A stretch of 64,000 nucleotides of DNA from Hysterangium stoloniferum (taxonomy: Eukaryota; Basidiomycota; Agaricomycetes; Hysterangiales; Hysterangiaceae), in assembly GCA_015178975.1 (NCBI GenBank), contig WHVD01000091.1, positions 1-64,000 of the forward strand, written 5' to 3'. Position numbers and translations under genes: made by a program. Below the pieces are notes generated by a model, which was not told the DNA's origin, did not search any database, and saw only the letters and a program-made list of their open reading frames with translations. Below are positions 24,065 to 38,157 of this stretch, piece by piece (position 1 is the first letter of the stretch; each line of letters opens with the position of its first letter).

Positions 24065-24480
24065 GTGTTCGTCAGATATATCCCCAGCTTGCGTTACATC
24101 AATGTTTGGGCGTCCGTCGCGTATGCCTACAATTCTAGAGTATTTCTCTCGCTCTCGACGATGTGCCCGCAGATCGGTCTATACTCATTGGCACAAAGAA
24201 CATTCCGCCCACTCCGAAAGTTGACATTGCACGGATATATCACAGAACTCACGGTAGATAGATCTTGGATCGCAGAGTTCCCCATGCTCCAAACATTGGA
24301 ATTTTGTCACTGCGTAGTGCATGGCATGGTGCTACGACTATCGCGCTGTTAACCCCTCAACAATTAATCCCCCCTTTCCCAAGAGCTCAGGCCGGATGCC
24401 ACTCCCCATAGAAAACTGCGGAATGTAGAGTTCGACTCTTGTCAAAGTTTAACCGACGAGCAATGCTCCCAGCTTATTCA
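24065..24480 (+). pseudogene. possible F-box/LRR relic
   Basis: A frame containing LRKLTLHGYITEL and FPMLQTLEFCHC shows the alternating Leu pattern seen in the C-terminal part of mushroom F-box proteins. It stops at 24350, and homologous-looking words continue in other frames to about 24480. Confidence 0.3.
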
Positions 24481-25228
24481 ATTGCAGCATCGGTCTCTGG
24501 GTGTTAGATATTATTACTAAAGATGAATAGTTGCTTAATTTGGATTTTACCCACTGCCATGCTGTACCCAGACGGAGGACCCCAAGAAATTTTCAAAAAT
24601 AAATTGAATATATTTGTATGAATCATTATATTACGGCGTTATGTAAATGCCATATAGAGAAAGGACAAGGGATAACGGGACAAGCAAGTTTAAAGGGTCA
24701 CTTTTAAATTGACGATTACCTTGAATTTCAGTTGAAAATAAAAATATAGATGACTATAGAGTAACATTGATTCATAGTATGCACTGGTAGATACTTTATT
24801 TTCTGATGAGGTTTACTGGTTTACGTGAGGAAGCACTGTCCCCACATGGGATGACTGGTGAATGTCACTGGCATTTAACTAATATTTATCAGCGATTCAA
24901 TAGGATTACTCCGGTGCATGAATGCCAAGCCTAATAAACTTTTCAAGAGTAAGTTGTCGTGCGTAGTCCATTATTATAATTATAACACGCGGTGAAGACA
25001 ACATCCAAATTTTCATGTTGTTTGTTTATAGAGCCTGAGAAAACCTTACCCACCTTATCTGGCGCTCCTGGCCTACAGGATCGTTGGTTACCCTCAATCC
25101 TAGTAATCATGTAGCTGTGGATTTATCCTTTACCAGCCTTGGTTATTGAGTACATATTATTAGAAAGTTTTAAACGTCAGAATTTAAACCTCTTGCCTGG
25201 CTTGATATCAACGTCATTGCAAGTCATC

Positions 25229-25320
25229 GACGACATGACCGAGTGGTCTAAGGTGTCAGATTCGAATCCCGACTCATCTGATCCTCTTTGAGGGCGCAGG
25301 TTCAAATCCTGCTGTCGTCG
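25229..25320 (+). tRNA. tRNA-Ser(CGA), with a 9-nt intron
   Basis: The acceptor stem GACGACA (25229-25235) pairs with TGTCGTC (25313-25319), followed by discriminator G at 25320. The D arm has ACC/GGT with loop GAGTGGTCTAA. The anticodon stem TCAGA (25256-25260) pairs with TCTGA (25277-25281). The loop reads TT-CGA-A, then an intron of 9 nt (25267-25275), then A. The long variable arm (CCTC-TTT-GAGG) makes it class II, and the T stem GCAGG/CCTGC encloses TTCAAAT. Discriminator G and the long arm fit serine. A pol III terminator TTTT follows at 25322. Mature length is 83 nt before CCA. Confidence 0.92.
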
Positions 25321-26318
25321 CTTTTGGTTGTGCTGAGCCACCAGCTTTTTAGGCATCGCAATAAAATTGCTACTTTCCTGCCCAGTCCACTTCCTTAATA
25401 GCGATTTTGTTTTTCATGATGCATGGCAGCCGTTTCATGAGCGATTGCGGGAGTGAGAATTTTGTATTTTATATTTAGAAAGTGGGGAACGAGTCTGGTC
25501 AATCTCAAAGTTAACTCGTGGGATCAAAGCGCTCTTCCAACTTGATAATATGCCTCAGATGCCTTGGAGATAGGTGTGCCATATTAAATTGGGAACAGCG
25601 GACCGAGGTTGACGGATATAGCTGATAAGTGAATGGCCGATTGTGATGGGAGTGAGTTATAGTTGTTTGATGCATTTGGAACAAGCTGATGCGGGATATT
25701 AGGGGCAAGCCGGAGAACGTGTGTTGGTGTGTATGGGAATAGACGATGACGGCGAGAGGGATAAAAGTACCAAGCAGAATGTGGGCTTAAAGAACCAGCC
25801 ATTTTCGAATTCGCATTAAATACGTTAGGTGAAAATAACCATCATAATACACAGATCATCATCATGATACTTGTTTTTTGCATTGATCATATGCCACTGA
25901 AGTGCTGATAGATAGCACGCCCAGTAATAGTATGTAGACAGGAGTCAGATTAGGCACACACACTTGTTTTCTTAAAAAAAAATATAATGTCCCTTATTCA
26001 AAATATTAGTTTCTCTGTTAATTCAAATCCACAAAGTGATATTATTTCTTTAAGGTGCCTCTACCTATATGAAATCAGCCTAAAGCAACCAGTGCTTTGA
26101 TTTGTAAGTTTCTTAACTGCTCTATAAATTGTTCAGTCATTTTTTTCCACGCATTACAAAAGTAAATATGTCAAACCAATAGATCACGCCAAAGACTACT
26201 GTATTCCTATCCGAGACAGCATCCTACAGCCCTCGAAAGGCAGGAGTGATTTGGGTGGAATAAATCTAGTCAGTTTGACGTGCCGTTTCAACGACATGCG
26301 CCAATATGGGTATATATG
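25321..26318. other. 1-kb intergenic region, no gene recognised
   Basis: Contains the tRNA terminator on the left and the 3' flank of the exopolyphosphatase gene on the right. Two overlapping minus-strand frames at 25511-25802 carry no motif I can name. Confidence 0.5.
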
Positions 26319-27624
26319 TTATAGTGCCTCTATAATGCTCTTCACAAGCGGCGCAACCATCTTCCTCGTTACTCTGGCATTCTTTTGCTTCCAGATCCGA
26401 GCCACTGCACTGGCATCAGTTCTTATATCGCCATCGTGCATTTCTATATCTTTTGACAACTTTTGCTCCTTCATATTCTTGACCTGCAGCCTAAGTTCAT
26501 CATTCTCTTCCAACCCTTTCCAAAGAGCTTTCCTCAAGCTCTCGCGACCATCTGCTACAATCCAGATCATCTGTCTCTTGTGCTTACCCTCCTTTGCGGA
26601 GCGATAGGTACATAGAACACCCAGTGTGTCCAGTTCTCGCTCCAAAATCCATGCGTCCATGGAGTTCCAAAACCCAGGGGAAGAGTCCTTCTCAACCCAC
26701 AGGTTAAGATTTAATGGCACGGTGGCAATCCCAACTTTGTAACTCTTTGAGGACGATGCAATCGTGTATTCCTTGTAATCCCGACGAAGCAGGTCTCTAC
26801 TCGACAGGTGAGAAACTTCGCCCTTCCGCTGCCCCAGAGTATTTATTATCCCTAGAAGATCAGGACCGTCAAATGAATTACTAGACGCCAATGCAAAAGT
26901 GGACCTGGGTAGAAGGAAATTGGCAGCACTGTGGTCAATCTCCACGGCTTTATTGCCCGCTTGGAGACCATGAGTATCTATTAAAATGGCAGACAAAAGG
27001 AGTGTGGCGACTTCGGGCGGGGGAGGTGTCGTTGCCTTTTCCCAAAGGGGCATGAAATGTCGAGTTACTAAGGAGCTGCAACTTCCTACAGGTACGGCAA
27101 TAACTCGGGGGTCGGCATCAGGGTATAATCCTTCATCATCGTGATGGTCTATAACCGCTACTACTCTCGGGGGACTCCCGGTTTCTGGGATAAAACGAGG
27201 GGGGAGGCGGTTGTGATCAACCAGTGCAAATGAAGAGTTCAAGACTTGAGACAGGGAATTCGAGGGTATATCATCAATGCAAAGTAACTCCTGTTTATTT
27301 GGTGAAAGCCGTGCTAGTTCATATGCATACAGATTCTCCGCGCGTAGCGGAAGATCTGTACGAGGAGTCTGTAAGAGTGCAATCGATGGTTGCCGAACGA
27401 AAGTAGAAGCAATGTACGAGTATGCAATAGAGCTCGCAGCGGTATCCAAGTCTAGAGATATTCCATGAATCGAGTTCAGTAAAGATGAGTGGATATGCCA
27501 CACCTCCAGCTTCGTTCCCAACAACCACGGTCCACTCCTTACTTTTACCAGTTTTCAGAGCTTCGAGATATTTTTCACGGTTTTGACGTAGGAAGTTCGA
27601 TAAATTGTTCGAAGTGGTGGCCAT
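26319..27624 (-). CDS. PPX1: exopolyphosphatase, DHH family (417 aa)
   Basis: It releases phosphate from the end of polyphosphate chains, usually in the cytosol or mitochondria. Two exons, 27504-27624 and 26319-27451, with a 52-bp GT-AG intron whose splice rebuilds VVVGNEAGDLDTAASSIAYS, the first metal-binding motif. The DHH motif VVAVIDHHDDEG lies at about residue 140. VGSCSSLV, LLLSAILIDTHGL and later a DHHA2-type C-terminal domain follow. Length is close to yeast Ppx1 (397 aa). The gene is divergent from MCM4 with a 134-bp shared promoter. An alternative start in frame upstream would add about 20 residues, but the chosen ATG gives the usual short N-terminus. Confidence 0.92.
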
Positions 27625-27758
27625 GCTAATAGATCTAAGAGATGGTGGTGAAAGGTGGGACGGGATTGCAATCAGCCTCTGCATACCTGTTCTTCCATCC
27701 GAGTGCGGAGTTTGAAACGCGTCCTAATTTAGGCTTTATTCTCTTCTGACCCACTACA
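27625..27758. promoter_or_regulatory. bidirectional promoter of PPX1 and MCM4, with an MCB box
   Basis: Only 134 bp separate the two start codons. ACGCGT occurs at 27717-27722, 37 bp upstream of the MCM4 ATG. This hexamer is the MluI cell-cycle box bound by MBF in yeasts, a regulator of G1/S genes including MCM genes. Binding in this organism is inferred. Confidence 0.6.
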
Positions 27759-31024
<3,266 letters not shown>

Positions 31025-31212
31025 TATTGTCGCCACCTATAGTGAAAAGTTAACCCTTCTTTTTTTTTTTTTTTGTATTTGTTATTGTAACACGTTTAGT
31101 CTATCCTACGTGAAAAATCCGGGGTATTTCTGTGGCCTTCAGTAGTGAAGAACACCCATCTACCATACCGTACATATCCTGGTCATACATACCGGGAGCC
31201 AATATATATCAT

Positions 31213-32411
31213 CTACTCAGTCTTAGGATCGGTATTATCGACAACTTTCCCTTGGATCTCGCGCACGACCTGAATGACATCTAGTGAACGGATCAAGCGG
31301 GTGTGAACGCATGGGCTAACCTCTTCTCCTATCTCTCTTATCTTAGTTTCATCATCACCAATCAATGATACAGTAACTCCACGCTGCAATATAGGATACG
31401 AGCCAACACGAATCCCGTCGCTTTTTAATCGTTCATGCAGAGAGGTAAGGTATGGTGCGATTGACGATTCCGGTAAACTAAAATCAGTCAGTTTGAGGGT
31501 CACTTTCAACAAAAAAAAAACCTGTACGTGGTATGGATGAGATGGCGGAATGGTCTTGTATCTGGTAATGGGAGGTATGGGGTCAATGCGGCTAGCATTC
31601 TCTGGAAAAGGCTCGGAATGCCAGGGAAAATGCAGAGCTTTCCCTCTAATCGACAAACCGGAACCCACATAGCTTGTTCTACGAATAAAACCTCTGCATT
31701 GGCAGGAAATAATGCCATACGTTCGCGCGCTACTTTCTGTTCCGGGGTTGCGTTCTGAACATCCTTCCGCTTCTTTGAGTGAGCTGCAAGGCGTTTTAAC
31801 GTCTCTTCGTGATGTTTGAGAGGCTGATTGAAGGCCTTGGCTAATGAAGCGTAGGTGATATCATCGTGTGTTGGCCCGATGCCCCCCGATGTAACCACGA
31901 AGTCGTACTTTGCGACCATGCGTCGTGCCGCCTCAACGCTGCGAAGCTATGAGCGAAGTTGTCGGATATGAGAGGTTACGTGCCCACATTTCGTCTTCAT
32001 CATCGGCTATGACCTCTATCCGCTTCCTGATGAAACCAACGATAAAGAAAAATTGTACATTTCAACCGGTACGGATCCGGCTTACAACTCGATTCCGAGC
32101 TCGAAACAATATTTAGCGAAGAAATTGCTGTTAGTATCGCGAGTCTTGCCGTTCAAGATTTCGTCTCTAAACAAATTAGGCTTTAGGCAACACTCCATGC
32201 CTTTCGGCTGCACTCACCCTATCATGAGAGCGGCTGCAGTCTTGATCTTCTTCCCCTCACCGAGAGGGTTTGGGGTGACCGGAGAATTAGGGAACAAAAT
32301 TGCTTGTGTATCTGCAGAGGACATGTCACGAGATAGGTGCGACTTGAGAGTTCGTAATCGGGATACGGCACCGGAGTGCTGACATACAGCTAACACCCGA
32401 TATGAAGCCAT
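31213..32411 (-). CDS. MoCF/CinA-like domain protein, similar to the N-terminal domain of FAD synthase FLAD1 (329 aa)
   Basis: Five exons close in frame: 32218-32411, 32086-32166, 31988-32026, 31528-31938 and 31213-31477. The core reads [17 protein letters not shown], then [35 protein letters not shown] and [15 protein letters not shown], which is the molybdopterin-binding fold of CinA/MoaB and of the FLAD1 N-terminus. The PAPS-reductase-like FAD synthase domain of human FLAD1 is absent, so a role in FAD hydrolysis or metabolite repair is more likely than FAD synthesis, but this is inference. The N-terminus has Arg and few acidic residues, which may be a mitochondrial presequence. Confidence 0.88.
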
Positions 32412-32530
32412 CGGAGCTCGAAGTGGAACTCAAACGCGTCAACAACACGTCCACCTTGGCAAAACACCAGTAGTCACAGACTAATTGCACCTTTTTCCTA
32501 TCGCATTCGCAAACAAAAACGCTATATTTA
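32412..32530. promoter_or_regulatory. bidirectional promoter with MCB box upstream of ORC3
   Basis: The 119 bp between the divergent start codons contain ACGCGT at 32434-32439, about 92 bp upstream of the ORC3 ATG. The same hexamer occurs before MCM4. That suggests shared G1/S control, which would need testing. Confidence 0.55.
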
Positions 32531-35272
32531 ATGCCTGATTTGAATCAGAACCGTGTAAGTCCCCTTTTAGGCTTTTTCAAGTCTTTTCACGAGACTTCCT
32601 CGTTAAGTATCTGATGTAGAAATCCGACAGACAACCACAATAATTCCATTCATAGAGGGTGGCGAGAGTAGGTTTATATTAAACAAATCACATATAATAT
32701 GTATATGATTTTTTTTTTCTTCTCAAAGACGATATTCAGGATGAGGATTTTCTTATCGACGGCCCTCTGGCCCGGTCTGAGTTTGATTTAATTAACGGCC
32801 CATTACTCCGTTTCCAAGCGTACAGAAAGGCATGGGATAAATGTCTTGGAAGGATGAAAGTATAGTGTAGCAGCATAGTGGTTGAGACCAACATGTAACC
32901 CGCTTCTCTTCAGGATATATTACGTACATTGCAGGGGCCATTGGTCGATGAGATTGCACAGGTCATCTGCAACGCATATGTGGACTCCCCGGACAAGATA
33001 GTTCTCCCCGCTCCTGAACTTGTCACAATATTGGTTTCAAGTCTGTGTTGTCATACTCATTGTCCATATATACTTATTTGCTGCCAGGTGCCGACCGTTC
33101 GTTTGTGCACCAATGTCTAGCCAGCGTTGTGGAAAACTTATCAGACCACCAAGAAGATCTGGAGACTAGGAGTCCGAAAGCAATAGTCTCTCAGATATCA
33201 GAAACTGACTGCTCATCCGTAATCAATTTGATGAAGGCTCTCGTCTCAGGATTTATCTCCCATCCTTTGAATGGACAGTGTAGGCATAAGCAGTCCAATT
33301 TGACATCACGGAAATTGATTCAGAATAATTCAGCAAAACTCATCAAAATTTCATCGTCTTCATTGGCACATTATGACATACATATCTTAGTTGCCTGGTA
33401 TAAGAACATTCAGGCTCTCTATGGTTAGCTTTACTCATCCGGACTGGCAATCATTAATTTTTAGCCACAGAAAGTCGCCCCCCAGCGCTCGTAGTCATGA
33501 TCCAAGATCTCCATTATGTCGACCCGGATGTTCTCCGAGACGTTTTGGAGATCTGTAGGCAAGTCGCATAGCACTGAAGCCGAAGTTGTAATTGACAAAA
33601 GGATTAGCTGTAATATCCCTGACGTGCCCTTATCATTTTTGTTAGGGAGCTCTGATGCAAATCAGTTGCATGCCATGGTGCCTCGGTCGACGTTGTCGTA
33701 TTTGCGATTGGAAAGCTTCACGCTAGCAAGCTGTTTGAAAACTTTAGAACAATTGATAAAAGAGGTCATTTCTGAACAACTATAATAGTCCTGACAAAGT
33801 ACTTATTGACCATTTTAGACATTTTTTGCTATTTCTTTTACGCCTACTGTCATGCTTGGTCCCACAGCGATCAATACAATTTTCAAGGAATTCCAAAGAC
33901 AAAACTCAACCTTCGACGCCTTGCTTTCAACTTTACAGGTATGCAAATAGTTATTTGACTGGATTATTCTAATCCTGTCAGCCTAGCTGCTTCACATGCA
34001 GCATTTTTACTCTCCTTTGTCGATTTTAAACGACGCAGAGTATGATGCAATGCTTTTCGAGACCATCCATGGTCTATCGGGTTGGAAACCTTTCATGAAA
34101 TTATTGCGCCAGCAGCATCTGTCGGGCCTTATGAATAATTCGGACTGGCAAGAGCTATCTCCTCAAGATGTCCTCCAGAAATCAATACAAGTTCGCTCCA
34201 CATTCCAAAACCGGATTTCAGGACTAAAAGTCGGGCTCCATGTACTCAACACTGCACGAAACTTCGCACAAGCATGTGGTGTCAAAATGCCGGATGTATC
34301 ATTTCGAGAAATATTCGTGGAAGCGCTACAGGGTACACTTGGGACGACAGTCACGCAAACTTGCACTGCACTTAGGTGCGAACACACCCTGCTTTTATGC
34401 TCAATTGTCAACTTGATTTTTAGAGGTCTACATCTCATTCAAGCGGGCGCTCTTTTAGAAGAGCTGTATCGTTTCCTTCAACACGAGCTTCCTAGGACAG
34501 CACGCACATACGGAACTGCTTTGAAAGAGCAAATAGTTTTAGCTCAAAATGATTTAACTGCAGAACAAGTTCAATCTCTTCTTGATTTTTTGAAAGGTTA
34601 CTTTGAGTATGAACGCGTTTGTTCCCGACGTTTTGGAGTTAACTTACTGATTTCACTGTCAGAAATACATTTTCACCTTTAGACGACATTCCCTGTTTGG
34701 ATGTGTGGTGGACTGGCGAAAGTAACATAACAAACTTGGTATGGGATTTATTTTATCTCCTGATTTCACTCACAGAATTGACATTTCATTAGCTGCTTAA
34801 TCCCAACCCACATATTTCCATAGTCTCCTCTCTCCTTGAACCACAGGAGTATTTTGGTTGGCTCGACCCACATAAACTTCAAGACAACCGAAGTATATCC
34901 TCATTGCCCGATGCTTCAATTCTCTTTCACCGTTGCATTGAAAGTGGAAAGATGATTAACCTATATGACTGGTATCAATCATTCATTCTTGCACTAGAAG
35001 ATGTACATTCGGACGAGGAGGACGCTATGGACGTGGAGGACTCCCCAAGTAAGGGGAAGGGAAAAGAAAAGAGAAAGGCAAAGCGAAACGGAAATCCCTC
35101 GGAATGGACTCGGAATAAAAAGTTAGATAAGGCAAAAGAAGATGAAAACCGTCGCGAAGTTCAAGCACGTTTCATGCGATCCATGCATGAACTTGAATTC
35201 GTAGGCTTCTTGAAGCATACTGGTCGCAAAATAGATCATGTGCTAAAAGCAGTATTTGATCTAGCCGACTAA
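32531..35272 (+). CDS. ORC3: origin recognition complex subunit 3 (706 aa)
   Basis: It is part of ORC, which loads MCM2-7 at origins. Twelve exons close in frame: 32531-32554, 32631-32658, 32729-32859, 32914-33040, 33088-33423, 33465-33558, 33602-33764, 33819-33938, 33987-34375, 34424-34596, 34683-34738 and 34793-35272. Family marks are LVVMIQDLHYVDPDVLRD, LPLSFLLGSSDANQLHAM-like VPRSTLSYLRLESF, LLHMQHFYSPLSIL, LPDASILFHRCIESGKMINL and the end FVGFLKHTGRKIDHV. Length matches human ORC3 (711). The C-terminus has an acidic then very basic insert (35000-35120). Intron 6 starts with GC (33559, AG|GCAAGT). No Walker motifs, as usual for ORC3. Confidence 0.93.
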
Positions 35273-35805
35273 ACGAATTACGAGCGATATTTTTGGACCT
35301 CCTTGTATGTTTATAATTGTTGTATATGAATGATTGTGTATGACTCGCGTCGTCGAGTCGATGTCACTCGAGAGGTCATGCATGGTAAGACACTTTCATT
35401 TTTATATGTATGAAACATCAGGGATTTGGGAATGTCTACACCCATTATGTAGACTCCCTAGATCTATAGTAAGCTTTTATACCGACTAGTAAATAAGGAT
35501 CTCGTGAAAGTAGTGTGTCTAGTCGACTCTAGCCGAGCTAGCTAGCTCTCCTAGATGGCTCTAGACAACGGCATACTTACTGATTTTCCCACTGTCCTGA
35601 TGAAATATCTCTGTGCGCGCCACCCAACATAGTAGCAAGCCAAGCTATTGCTGGACCCAACATTATTAAGTAAGAAAAAAGTAAGGCTGCAAGCTGTACC
35701 TATCTGAAAAACGTCACCCGATTTGGCATATAGAATGATGGCTTTGCATAAACAAGGCTATACGTACATCTCTCATGACCCACTCCTTATTCTCTATCTG
35801 AACAA
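35273..35805. other. spacer between ORC3 and membrane-protein gene C, with an old repeat
   Basis: About 530 bp. The part 35455-35640 (TCTAGTCGACTCTAGCCGAG region) is a diverged copy of 37965-38110. The rest holds the ORC3 3' flank and the gene C promoter. Confidence 0.5.
35455..35640. repeat. diverged dispersed repeat, copy 1
   Basis: It shares an ordered series of words with 37965-38110: CTAGTAAG-like start, GTGTGTC, CTAG(C/T)CGA, CTAGCT, CTAGAT and a TACTTA or TATTTATTGAT end. Similarity is low, so it is probably an old element. Confidence 0.35.
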
Positions 35806-37182
35806 ATGAACTCCACTGCCTGTATCCCGCAATGGAACGCTGACATCGCTGGGCGTGGTGTGCGAATATCATTCTACCTTCAAAATCTAATATTGGGTAT
35901 GCCGCTGCTTCACCATCATCCCATACTAACCTGCAGTATGTCAAATGTCCGAACGCTTTTCCAGTCCTCCTAGTTAGACGATCTAATGAAGATGCAGAAA
36001 ACGCACTTTGGACGCTCATTGCTACGAGGTTAGTTGGTTAGGTGATTGATTCTCTTTCGAAGCTGAACGAGTAACGATATCAAGCTTCGGATTGACTGTT
36101 GCAGCCTGGCAACAAGTAGCAATCAATCAACTGACTCTGCTTCAAGGGATTCTAGGTGAGGAAATGATAGCTTGTGTTTTTAACCGAAAAATCTAATTGT
36201 GTCGGCAACAACGATGTTCAGTATCACAATTGACATGGCTTGCAATATGTGGGATGAACCTAGGGTTAGCCGCATACACTGATGCCGAGGGAAATGACAG
36301 CGTTGTCAAGGTTGCGGCTGTTCTCCAAAGTACGCATACTTGTTGTTCGCTTAGAGCTGCTGTAATGGGAAAATAATACATTAACATCTCTAGCATATTT
36401 TTCTATGATATCAACTATAGTCCTGTGGTGTAGCGCCCGGCATTTACCTCTCCCCAATTGTGAACTTACTTCTACGGCTCCCGTTAAACATGTTATCTTG
36501 TTTGGATTAATCTTGCCAGCCCTGGACGGTGGTAGAGACGCCGCACTCAGTGCTTCCGGACTTCTTCTCGCTTTATACACAATTTCTACGGCGTATGACA
36601 CATACTTTTGGATAAGAAGTTGTATTAAGAGAAGGATTAGGCGGGGGCGTCCGGCGTCGCGGTCTTCCCAACGGATGCATCCGCATCTCCAGCGTGAGCC
36701 CGAAGGAGGGGACGCACAGATGCTAGAAATGAACTTGAGGCTTAATTTTGGTCTGGAGGAGAGATTTCATAGATTCAGCCAACGCTTGTGGCCAGGGGGG
36801 GTCGAACGTACGAGAGATGTCATTATTCTATCTTGTGAATCCGACTGATCTTCTCATCAGCTGTTTTCTTGGCTATTGTGATACTCCAGACTTTGATCAC
36901 TGTTTATTTCATCGCTACTACAGAGCTCGTGATCGTAAAAAACGGCGTCGGCCATGACGGTAAGTCAAACATGAAATACCGCCGTAGTCTTGTCCTTGCT
37001 AATCTTTTGAACTAGATACGGTATGGGGTTTTGGTCAGGTAAGCACGATGGTCATGTTTCAGCAATTGCCACTTCTGACCCCCGAACCAGATACTTGCTT
37101 TTATTGTCGCGATACCCTCCCTTTTGGCATTTTATCGAGCCACGAGAGAACAGTTTCGTTCCAAAAATTGGGGAAGACCTGA
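35806..37182 (+). CDS. multipass membrane protein C (337 aa), paralogue of A and B
   Basis: Seven exons close in frame: 35806-35896, 35965-36028, 36085-36155, 36222-36329, 36394-36807, 36861-36959 and 37016-37182. The N-terminal hallmark is WNADIAGRGVRISFYLQ, followed by NEDAENALWTLIATS. Conserved blocks are TLLQGIL, SQLTWLAICGMNLG, ISTIVLWCSARHLPLPNC, HVILFGLILPALDGGRDAA, FLAIVILQTLITVYF and TVWGFGQ. About six or seven membrane spans are expected. The loop after the fifth is long, Arg-rich and then acidic (36610-36800). The intron before the C-terminal tail found in A and B is absent here. Function unknown. It lies about 16.4 kb from the A/B cluster and on the other strand. Confidence 0.82.
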
Positions 37183-37527
37183 GCCGATTGCAATGTCAGA
37201 GCCTACGCATGACATAGCTACTACTGATATGCCAGTGGGGGACACGGCCGCATCTTCACTTTGATAGCGTACGATATTGCTGACACTACTGGACATTAAT
37301 ACCATTTCCAACCGAGCTATGTCCAGTGGATATCCCATGTTCTTCTGACCTTTTTCTTTCAATCTCACTATTATCGGATTAATAGCATCGCAGACGAGAC
37401 CTGTTAAAATCCACCCACGAACTGAAGACTTATATATAGGATAGTTATAATTAACTGTATTGACAAGGAAACTTACACTATTATTATTGACACTGGCATT
37501 CATTGACCACCAAATCAGACACATGAG
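37183..37527. other. spacer downstream of gene C
   Basis: About 345 bp. A minus-strand frame of 136 codons (37132-37542) covers it but overlaps the last exon of gene C and has no motif. I see no gene. Confidence 0.45.
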
Positions 37528-37960
37528 ACTACACTTCATCAAACTCCAGTCGCCCCCCTTGCAAGGATATTATCATGATTGATCGTGGCTCGAGCAGAAT
37601 CACCGTCCACGTTATCAACAGCCACGAATCATCCAGCATGATTTGGTTGAAGCACCTCGATCACAAAGAGCGCGTCGAGAGGAGAGTTCAAGTGAATCGA
37701 TCTTGAGATGGTACAATTGAAACTGGAAAAGCCATTCACGCACATGATCCTAGGTGTCGCAATTGTTGCAAATAATGCCAATGAAAGCTACACGCTGGAC
37801 TGCTGATGATATAAACCAATAATATAACTCGTCATGACATTGTTCACGGACCAGATTCATAAAACAATACTGAGCCTATAATCTTCGCCAGCAAGTGAAA
37901 ACTTGCGAATCTCCACGGAAAAAATTGGCAATGTTTAGCGAAATTAGATCCACTACCGAA
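37528..37960 (-). pseudogene. decayed copy of the 3' part of the F-box gene
   Basis: The stretch CTCCAGTCGCCC, then CGTGGCTCGAGC, then CCACGAATCAT matches the last exon of the F-box gene at 38158-38290 in order and spacing, on the same strand, but with stops and indels. It lies immediately left of the intact gene, consistent with tandem duplication and decay. Confidence 0.6.
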
Positions 37961-37964
37961 ACTC

Positions 37965-38110
37965 TCCCAGAGTACTTACTTCTAGTAAGCTATCGTACTA
38001 AGTAGTATATGGGGCTCAGTTGTGTGTCCAGCCGAGTCTAGCTGAACTAGTGAGCCCTTCTGGATCTAAACAACATATACGGTATATTTATTGATGTCAT
38101 GTGCTATTAC
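37965..38110. repeat. diverged dispersed repeat, copy 2
   Basis: Partner of 35455-35640. It sits in the 3' flank of the F-box gene. Confidence 0.35.
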
Positions 38111-38157
38111 TTCTGAACAACTTCATATCGTGGAACAAAAAGCTCGTGTATATTATG

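Larger units (their letters stand above)
21478..25228. other. 3.7-kb gene-poor region with relics
   Basis: Contains duplicated flank of gene D (21478-21710), an E2F-like motif cluster near 22317-22390, possible F-box or leucine-rich relics (22640-22860 and 24065-24480), an acidic open frame on the minus strand (23160-23438) and an old repeat at 24715-24880. No intact gene is supported. Confidence 0.45.

Noticed and set aside
26251..26607. Plus-strand hydrophobic frame of 118 codons
   Set aside because: Antisense to the C-terminal part of the exopolyphosphatase gene, with no independent support.
32631..32728. Longer ORC3 exon 2 ending at 32700 with a 28-bp intron
   Set aside because: A 28-bp intron is too short. 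The donor at 32659 gives a 70-bp intron and keeps the frame.
35714..36019. Minus-strand open frame of 101 codons
   Set aside because: It covers exons 1 and 2 of membrane-protein gene C, whose spliced model on the plus strand is much better supported.
37132..37542. Minus-strand open frame of 136 codons downstream of gene C
   Set aside because: Overlaps the last exon of C, has no known motif and no partner exons.
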